A stretch of DNA of 11,577 bases, from the NCBI GenBank assembly GCA_021848555.1, contig JAJZUN010000045.1, forward strand, positions 1-11,577. Direction: 5' to 3'. The notes beneath the pieces were generated by a model. It saw only the letters and a program-made list of their open reading frames with translations, had not been told where the DNA came from and did not search any database. Position numbers and translations under genes: made by a program. This stretch comes from Pseudomonadota bacterium. Lineage in GTDB: Bacteria; Pseudomonadota; Gammaproteobacteria; Burkholderiales; SG8-39. Shown here piece by piece: positions 6,060-11,577 of the stretch. The stretch's first letter is position 1. Each line of letters opens with the position of its first letter.

Positions 6060-8162
6060 CTATACAGTTCCGCGCGGCGACAATCCTGAAAGAAAGTCCT
6101 TTAGTAGCTGCTCGTCAAAAATTGCATTCCTCTGACGATGCAGATGCTCTGCTGTGACCTCCCTTGATGTATGCGCGCCTTGGTCACGCCTGTTCTTTAG
6201 TGCACCCAACCGCCTCAGAATCTCCGGCTTGCCTCGCAGCATCACGCCCGCGGCCTCAACCTTCTTAATTACGTCTGCTGGCAGGTCCGATTCAAGTATC
6301 TTGAGATATGAACCAATTGTCGGATGCGGTGAAAGAGGACGCTTTGGATTTTGCGCGTTCCAATATGTCGTAACCTCGGATGATCGATAAATATCTCGCA
6401 GTCGTTCATTTAGCTCGTTTTCGAAGCCGTGGGCATAGGCAACAGTTTCTGGGCCGAACTCAGTAATGCCTGCTCCGATTTTTTGAGTAATGTTCCGAAA
6501 TCGTACTTCGGCTTCTACGATGAACTTCCTGCTCCTGACAGACAATCGACTCCAGTGATCACTACCTACCTGTTGCTCAATTTCTCGGGCGACCACCCTG
6601 CCGATCGGCTCATTGCTCGGTATTGAGGTGCTGACCGGAAACGGAATAATCGAACCCGAATCAGGCACAAGGTTCTTTAGGCGAAGCAGATCTAGATTCC
6701 ACCCCTTTTCTCTGCAAATGGCCTTCATGAATTCGACCCCTTGACGGACGTAAGCGTGACCTGGTCGCGCCAAAGCGGTGCGAAGAAGTTCCGAGAATGT
6801 GGTCCAATTCACTTCCAGATGTTCATGTTGCGCGGCATCCATAAACGATTTGCGTAGCAGATAAAACGCAAGCAAAGCGTTGCCGAGCTCCGGGTATCCC
6901 TCCCGGTCGGCGGCGAGCCAGAAATTGTGGTGAAGGCGGAAGCTCCGAAATTCATTAATGTGATTATCTCCGTATCGATCACCTTTCCACCCCCACTCGC
7001 CGCATTCCTCTTCCTCGACAAACAATGCCAAGAAATGACAATGAGTATCCCAATCTGGGTTTGAGGGCTCATAGTCATCATATAGATAGCGGACATCGGG
7101 TCGAGCTTGCCATGGATAGCGTCCTCCGAACTGGTCGTCGCGCAACAAACTGATCTTATTTGACCAGGCATCCAGTGCCCGCGAATAGAACTCGGCATCA
7201 TTGTCATAGCTGAAATTGCACCATAGCGCGGAGTCGGAGAGGGAAGAGAACCATTCCCTTTCGCTCATGCGACATGGTAGAAACGGCACGTCCACAGGTT
7301 CTTTGTAGATTCGCTTAATATTTTCCAACCAAGCGGAATCGGCAACTCCAAGTGCAACCTCGTCCCAGGATTGCGCAGGACGACCGAGCGGATAATTTAC
7401 TAGGTTGCGTAGAATAGTGCGGCTTGCGTCGCTCTCGCCCAGCTCAATTTTGCAATCAAGCCCACAGCGAACGACTGCAACAAACAGACCTTGCGGTACT
7501 TCAAACTCATCTCCAAAGAACATAAGCAGGAATCCGTCAAAGGTTCCAAGCCCTTTCATAAATGACCGCATGAATTTCTGCTGCTCTGATGCGGAAAGCT
7601 GACTCACAGCTTTTCCAGCGGGTGGTTTGAAATCAAAGATGGGATGGTTTTCCGGGATTGGCTTGAGACCTCCGCCAAAATATGCGCCTAGGAGATTTAC
7701 CACCATCCACAGCACCATCTCAGATTGAGTTTCGAATTCCTCCTCAAACGACTGTTGGTGCAGCAATTTCGGAAGAAATTGCCCCAAGAAAAAATCTCGC
7801 CCGTTCGCATTGATAGGTATGCGCTCATCGTCGCTAAACCAACAATCATCCGGATGGTGAAATGCCTCCGCAGGCTGTAGTTCTTTGAGATACTCACCAA
7901 TTTTCGCAACAGGATCATTCTCGCCAAAAACTTTCGATATTGTGTCAACAAACGAATATGCAGGAGGATAAGCGCTGTAGGGTGTACTCGCCATTTTCTT
8001 GCGGATATCCTTTTGCGCCGCAGTACGCTTGGAGGAAGCATCGATAAGCGTCTGCATGATCGCTACCGCTTTCTCACTGAAATCCTGAACGCCCGTCTGC
8101 GGGGGGGGCGTGATAGGTATTTCGAAGGAAGAGATAACTTGAACTTGGCGAGAAGCCTGCAC
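6060..8162 (-). CDS. Large protein of unknown family with HEPN-like C-terminal region (main part of a split gene)
   Basis: The open frame gives 700 residues from a GTG at 8162 (AGGA four bases upstream). An in-frame stop lies two codons before the GTG. I do not recognise the family. Residues 60-460 are rich in aromatic and acidic residues, with hydrophobic segments near 148-164 and 208-217 that look buried rather than membrane-spanning, and a cysteine/histidine patch DTHCHF near 372-377. Residues 536-700 are predicted largely helical. They start WSRLSVRSRKFIVEAE and contain LKNRRDQGAHTSRE, in which R659-x4-H664 fits the R-x4-6-H motif of HEPN ribonuclease domains, followed by a helix of the kind seen after that motif. 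HEPN assignment is inference from motif and context. The gene is AT-richer than its neighbours and lies opposite to them. It overlaps the frame starting at 8371 by 100 bases, and the two are probably one interrupted gene of about 770 codons. Confidence 0.7.
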   Translation of the reverse strand: MQASRQVQVISSFEIPITPPPQTGVQDFSEKAVAIMQTLIDASSKRTAAQKDIRKKMASTPYSAYPPAYSFVDTISKVFGENDPVAKIGEYLKELQPAEAFHHPDDCWFSDDERIPINANGRDFFLGQFLPKLLHQQSFEEEFETQSEMVLWMVVNLLGAYFGGGLKPIPENHPIFDFKPPAGKAVSQLSASEQQKFMRSFMKGLGTFDGFLLMFFGDEFEVPQGLFVAVVRCGLDCKIELGESDASRTILRNLVNYPLGRPAQSWDEVALGVADSAWLENIKRIYKEPVDVPFLPCRMSEREWFSSLSDSALWCNFSYDNDAEFYSRALDAWSNKISLLRDDQFGGRYPWQARPDVRYLYDDYEPSNPDWDTHCHFLALFVEEEECGEWGWKGDRYGDNHINEFRSFRLHHNFWLAADREGYPELGNALLAFYLLRKSFMDAAQHEHLEVNWTTFSELLRTALARPGHAYVRQGVEFMKAICREKGWNLDLLRLKNLVPDSGSIIPFPVSTSIPSNEPIGRVVAREIEQQVGSDHWSRLSVRSRKFIVEAEVRFRNITQKIGAGITEFGPETVAYAHGFENELNERLRDIYRSSEVTTYWNAQNPKRPLSPHPTIGSYLKILESDLPADVIKKVEAAGVMLRGKPEILRRLGALKNRRDQGAHTSREVTAEHLHRQRNAIFDEQLLKDFLSGLSPRGTV

Positions 8163-8371
8163 GCGTTCCTAAATAGCGATCTGCGATCTTGATGCGCTTT
8201 GACGGATTCTTCAAAGCTCGTCAGGTGATTCGTTAAAGGCGCCAACGGCCTATTTTCTCGAAAAGTTACCTCGATTGCTTCGAGAAAGTCCGTCGGATCG
8301 GAAGAAGCGTCATACTGTGTCAACGCCAGCAATTGGGGCGAATCGGGAAATTTGAGAATATTCTTATTCAT
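8063..8371 (-). CDS. N-terminal part of the split HEPN-like gene (or a separate small gene)
   Basis: Encodes 102 residues from an ATG at 8371; an in-frame TAA two codons upstream fixes this start, and GGAAAA lies about 8 bases ahead. The first 65 residues (MNKNILKFPDSPQLLALTQY and on) read like ordinary protein. The last 15 (after YLSRPP) are arginine-rich and unnatural-looking, as expected after leaving the proper frame. The frame of the 700-residue protein opens at 8168, and a run of eight C on this strand (8108-8101) sits inside the overlap. One extra C, or two fewer, would join both frames into about 770 residues. Possible explanations are a sequencing or assembly slip, an inactivating mutation, slippage-based phase variation, or ribosomal/transcriptional frameshifting. 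The crossover could also lie elsewhere in 8168-8101. No function is recognised for this part. Confidence 0.6.
   Translation of the reverse strand: MNKNILKFPDSPQLLALTQYDASSDPTDFLEAIEVTFRENRPLAPLTNHLTSFEESVKAHQDRRSLFRNACRLLAKFKLSLPSKYLSRPPRRRAFRISVRKR
8101..8108. repeat. Homopolymer run of eight G at the frame junction
   Basis: Eight consecutive G on the + strand (C on the coding strand) lie where the 8371-8063 and 8162-6060 frames overlap. It is the longest homopolymer I see in the window and the natural place for a slip by sequencing, replication, RNA polymerase or the ribosome. Confidence 0.9.
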
Positions 8372-8559
8372 ATTTTAGTTTTCCGACGTCAAAATTGGAT
8401 CGAATGGAAATGTGTTGCCGTAGGATCGGATTTCTACATCGCGGGGGAACTGCCGAAGGGGTTGGAATTCAACTGCGGGTGTGGAAGTATCTTCTTCGTA
8501 GGCGTCATATGTCAAACATTCGACCCAGTGTCATCGTGTAAGACGCGCAGCAACTAGCC

Positions 8560-8598
8560 TGGCCCGTGGATAACTGTGTTCTCAACTTCGACGGGCCA
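8560..8598. repeat. Inverted repeat, 8-bp arms
   Basis: TGGCCCGT (8560-8567) and ACGGGCCA (8591-8598) are perfect complements around a 23-base loop. No T-run follows on either strand, so it is not an evident terminator. It lies at the change in base composition and may be a remnant of a mobile-element end or a chance structure. Confidence 0.4.
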
Positions 8599-8664
8599 CT
8601 CCCACCCCGCCTCGGCAGTTGAAAGCCAAAGCCGCAGTTCACTTTACCGGGACACTTTGAATGT

Positions 8665-8679
8665 GCTTACCAGGTAAGC
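8665..8679. promoter_or_regulatory. Palindromic operator of the vapBC pair
   Basis: GCTTACCAGGTAAGC is a perfect 15-bp palindrome with 7-bp arms and one central base. It sits just upstream of the -10 element, at about -34 to -20 of the predicted start, where a bound antitoxin or toxin-antitoxin complex would block RNA polymerase. AbrB-fold antitoxins commonly repress their own operon through such palindromes. A related half-site, TTACCGG, occurs at 8644-8650. Confidence 0.65.
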
Positions 8680-8683
8680 GATA

Positions 8684-8692
8684 TGCTATACT
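8684..8692 (+). promoter_or_regulatory. Extended -10 promoter of the vapBC pair
   Basis: TGCTATACT combines the TGn extension with a near-consensus TATACT (8687-8692). Start is predicted near 8699, about 23 bases before the antitoxin ATG. There is no good -35 hexamer at 16-18 bases, as is usual for extended -10 promoters. Confidence 0.6.
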
Positions 8693-8721
8693 AGACCGTC
8701 ATCCGACTTCCGGAGCCTGCC

Positions 8722-8985
8722 ATGCCCGTCGCCACGCTTACCGAAAAAGGTCAAATCGTAATCCCCGCCGAGATCCGTGCGCGCTACGAGTTGACGCCCG
8801 GCACGCAGGTGGAGTTTGTCGATGAGGGCGGCGCGATCCGCCTGCTCGTGCGGCGCCGGATTGCCCCGTCCGACCCGGCTGCGGGCTACGGTCTCATCAA
8901 GGTCAAGCCGAGCTCTGGCCGGCCGCGCCGGCTATCGGAGTTCGATCCCGCGGCCACGCTCAAGAGGCCGCGGGCGAAGACATGA
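8722..8985 (+). CDS. vapB: AbrB/MazE-fold antitoxin (VapB type)
   Basis: Encodes 87 residues. The N-terminal half is a swapped-hairpin AbrB domain: VATLTEKGQIVIPAEIR at residues 3-19, then LTPGTQVEFVDEGGAIRLL. This domain dimerises and binds the operator. The C-terminal 40 residues, basic and proline-rich with LSEFDPAATLKRP, should wrap the toxin and block its active site. CGGAG lies 7 bases before the ATG. Its last four bases (ATGA) overlap the toxin start, giving translational coupling and the standard antitoxin-first order. GC content is like the core genome, unlike the AT-rich gene next to it. The symbol follows the partner PIN toxin. Confidence 0.92.
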   Translation: MPVATLTEKGQIVIPAEIRARYELTPGTQVEFVDEGGAIRLLVRRRIAPSDPAAGYGLIKVKPSSGRPRRLSEFDPAATLKRPRAKT

Positions 8986-9398
8986 TCGCCGTCGATACCA
9001 ACATCCTCGCCCGCTTTTACTGCGACGATCCGGACGATCCGGAATCCAAGCACCAGCGGCCGCTGGCGCGCCGCGTGATGATCGAATCCCCGGCTGTCTT
9101 CGTGCCGCTGACGGTTATTCTCGAGTTCGAGTGGGTGATGCGCGGTTTCTACGAGGCGGAACCGGAATCCTACTGCGAGGCCGTCGGGCACCTGTTGGGC
9201 ATGCCCCATGTCACAGTCGAGCGTTGGGAAGCGGTGAAAGACGCTCTAGACCTCCACCGCCGCGGATTGGACTTCGCCGATGCCTTGCATTGGACTTGCA
9301 GCGCCAACTGCGAGCGCTTTGTCAGTTTCGACGACCGCAAGTTTGTGCGCCGCGCCCGCCGTCTGGGCCTTATCCCCGAAGTCATGCTGGCGCGATAG
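8982..9398 (+). CDS. vapC: PIN-domain ribonuclease toxin (VapC type)
   Basis: Encodes 138 residues, a complete PIN domain. MIAVDTNILARF at the N-terminus provides D5, E48 lies in ILEFEWVMRG, D97 and D100 are in GLDFADALH, and D117 lies in FVSFDDRKF. These acidic residues form the Mg2+ site that cleaves RNA; VapC toxins typically cut tRNA or rRNA and stop growth. All catalytic positions are intact, so the toxin looks functional. It overlaps the antitoxin gene by four bases. The target RNA cannot be read from the sequence. The DAHP synthase gene begins 18 bases after its stop on the same strand and may receive read-through transcription. Confidence 0.93.
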   Translation: MIAVDTNILARFYCDDPDDPESKHQRPLARRVMIESPAVFVPLTVILEFEWVMRGFYEAEPESYCEAVGHLLGMPHVTVERWEAVKDALDLHRRGLDFADALHWTCSANCERFVSFDDRKFVRRARRLGLIPEVMLAR

Positions 9399-9416
9399 TT
9401 GGTGCGCAGAAATACC

Positions 9417-10484
9417 ATGCCCACGAAAATCTCCGACCTCCATATCGCGCGTGAAGACCTGTTGCCCACGCCGCGTGAGTTGCACCTGGGCCTGCCGGTA
9501 GGCGAGGCCGAATCTGCGCATATCGCGCAGGCGCGGGCAGCGGTGCAGGCTATCCTGCGTGGTGAAGATGACCGCCTGCTCGCGATCGTCGGCCCGTGCT
9601 CGATCCACGAGCCCGAGTCCGCGATCGAATATGCCCGGCGGCTGCGTGATTTTTCGCCCGGTGTGGCCGATGCGCTGTTCCTGGTGATGCGCGTCTATTT
9701 CGAGAAGCCGCGAACCCGCATGGGCTGGAAGGGACTGATCTATGACCCCGATCTCGACGGACGCGGCGATATCGGCGCGGGCCTGCGCAGCGCGCGCCGC
9801 ATTCTCCTCGAGTGCGCCCGAATGGGGGTGCCGGCGGCATCCGAAATCCTCGACTTGGTGACGCCGCAGTACTACGCCGAATTGCTCAGCTGGGGCGCCA
9901 TCGGCGCGCGCACGGTGGAGAGTCCGCTGCACCGGCAGATGGCGTCGGCGCTGTCGGCCCCGGTAGGCTTCAAGAACGCCACCGACGGCAGCGTGCAGAC
10001 CGCGGTCGACGCGATTCTGGTCGCCGCGCAGCCGCACACGTTTCCATCGATTTCGCTGGACGGCAGGGCGATCATCGTCTCCACCACCGGCAATTCCAAC
10101 GGCCACTTGATACTGCGCGGATCGGACCAGGGGCCGAATTACGATGCGGCGAGCGTGAGCAGTGCGGCAGACGCCTTGCGCAGGGCCGGTCTGCCGCCGC
10201 GCATGATCGTCGACTGCAGCCACGGCAACAGCGGCAAGGATTTTCGCAAGCAGCCCGAGGTGGCCGCCTGCGTCGCCGACCAGGTCGCCGGCGGCTCTTG
10301 CGCCGTCTGCGGCGTGATGATCGAGAGCCATCTCATCGAGGGCAATCAGGCGATCGCGGAAGACCGCAAAGGGATGCGCTACGGCCAGAGCGTTACCGAT
10401 GGGTGCATAGGCTGGGACGCGACGACGGCCGTGCTCGAGCGCCTGGCCGCCGCGGTCAGGCTGCGGCGCAAGCGCCAGATCTAG
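9417..10484 (+). CDS. aroG: 3-deoxy-7-phosphoheptulonate (DAHP) synthase, class I (AroF/G/H type)
   Basis: Encodes 355 residues. It condenses phosphoenolpyruvate and erythrose-4-phosphate to DAHP, the first step of the shikimate pathway. Conserved blocks are VGPCSIH (metal ligand C61), MRVYFEKPRT at 91-100, GWKGLIYDP at 103-111, SWGAIGART at 158-166, VGFKNATDG at 183-191, DCSHGNS with H269, ESHLIEGNQ with E303, and SVTDGCIGW with D328. The N-terminal extension needed for feedback regulation is present, so it should be inhibited by an aromatic amino acid; which one (Phe, Tyr or Trp) I cannot decide. ATG at 9417 fits the family; a TTG at 9399 abutting the toxin stop is less likely. No clear ribosome-binding site or own promoter is visible, so it may be transcribed from within or before vapBC. 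Confidence 0.96.
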   Translation: MPTKISDLHIAREDLLPTPRELHLGLPVGEAESAHIAQARAAVQAILRGEDDRLLAIVGPCSIHEPESAIEYARRLRDFSPGVADALFLVMRVYFEKPRTRMGWKGLIYDPDLDGRGDIGAGLRSARRILLECARMGVPAASEILDLVTPQYYAELLSWGAIGARTVESPLHRQMASALSAPVGFKNATDGSVQTAVDAILVAAQPHTFPSISLDGRAIIVSTTGNSNGHLILRGSDQGPNYDAASVSSAADALRRAGLPPRMIVDCSHGNSGKDFRKQPEVAACVADQVAGGSCAVCGVMIESHLIEGNQAIAEDRKGMRYGQSVTDGCIGWDATTAVLERLAAAVRLRRKRQI

Positions 10485-10578
10485 ACCGCGGACCGGCCGT
10501 AGAACAAGGAAGGACGCGCGTTTCCGCCATATCGCCCGTCGCGCGCCCCGGCTGACGGCGCGCTCTGCATCGGCCCGA

Positions 10579-11577
<999 letters not shown>

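Larger units (their letters stand above)
8372..8721. other. 350-base stretch without a convincing gene
   Basis: The first part should hold the promoter of the minus-strand split gene; TTGACG (minus strand, about 8396-8391) is present but no well-spaced -10 was found. A 74-codon + strand frame (8333-8557) overlaps the minus gene and has no ribosome-binding site or family features. The middle holds an 8-bp inverted repeat (8560-8598). The last 60 bases hold the operator and promoter of the toxin-antitoxin pair. Base composition moves from AT-rich to GC-rich across this stretch, so the right edge of the insert probably lies here. No transposase fragment or clear direct repeat was recognised. Confidence 0.5.

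Noticed and set aside
8333..8557. 74-codon + strand open frame as a gene
   Set aside because: It overlaps the start of the minus-strand gene, has no ribosome-binding site and shows no recognisable domain.
8565..8575. DnaA-box-like TTATCCACG on the minus strand
   Set aside because: A single 8/9 match without neighbouring boxes or an AT-rich unwinding region is expected by chance.
5993..8655. Shared CCGGGACA on both sides of the insert (near 5995 and 8648) as target-site duplication or element ends
   Set aside because: An eight-base match between two stretches of about 140 and 350 bases is likely by chance, and no longer flanking repeat supports it.

Overview
The window looks like the chromosome of a GC-rich betaproteobacterium (Burkholderiales, Rhodocyclales or Nitrosomonadales type). 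The reasons are the gene order hemA-prfA-prmC followed by a thioesterase and a CGFS glutaredoxin, an orphan Bug/TctC-type periplasmic binding protein, and high GC with strong GC3 bias in most genes. The taxon is an inference; no rRNA gene is present.

Layout. 1-152: the last codons of an AceE-type (homodimeric E1) 2-oxoacid dehydrogenase, + strand. 189-1576: a minus-strand pair made of a small cupin followed by a secreted Bug-family solute-binding protein. 1577-1741: a compact divergent control region with a perfect FNR/ANR-type box, a TATAAT -10 element and a long hairpin at the start of the predicted hemA leader. 1742-5510: hemA (glutamyl-tRNA reductase), prfA (RF1), prmC (RF methyltransferase) and a PaaI-like hotdog thioesterase, probably one transcription unit linking tetrapyrrole entry and translation termination. 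5539-5923: grxD (monothiol glutaredoxin, Fe-S trafficking) with its own sigma70-type promoter, overlaid by a sequence closely resembling an IscR type-1 operator.

6060-8721 is an accessory insert, visibly AT-richer than its surroundings and with different codon use. It carries one large minus-strand gene of unrecognised family whose C-terminal region has a HEPN-like R-x4-H motif. The gene is split into two overlapping frames (8371-8063 and 8162-6060), with a run of eight G at 8101-8108 inside the overlap. Adding one base to that run would give a single protein of about 770 residues. This is the best candidate in the window for something undescribed, such as a toxin or defence protein, possibly phase-variable or frameshifted. 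A 350-base gene-poor stretch follows, and then a vapBC-type toxin-antitoxin pair (AbrB-fold antitoxin, PIN-domain toxin) with a perfect 15-bp palindromic operator and an extended -10 promoter.

9417-10484: a class I DAHP synthase (aroG type), starting 18 nt after the toxin stop, resumes the GC-rich core. 10579-11577 (minus, cut by the window edge): a Hanks-type Ser/Thr kinase fused to a C-terminal cyclic-nucleotide-binding-like domain, convergent with the DAHP synthase gene.
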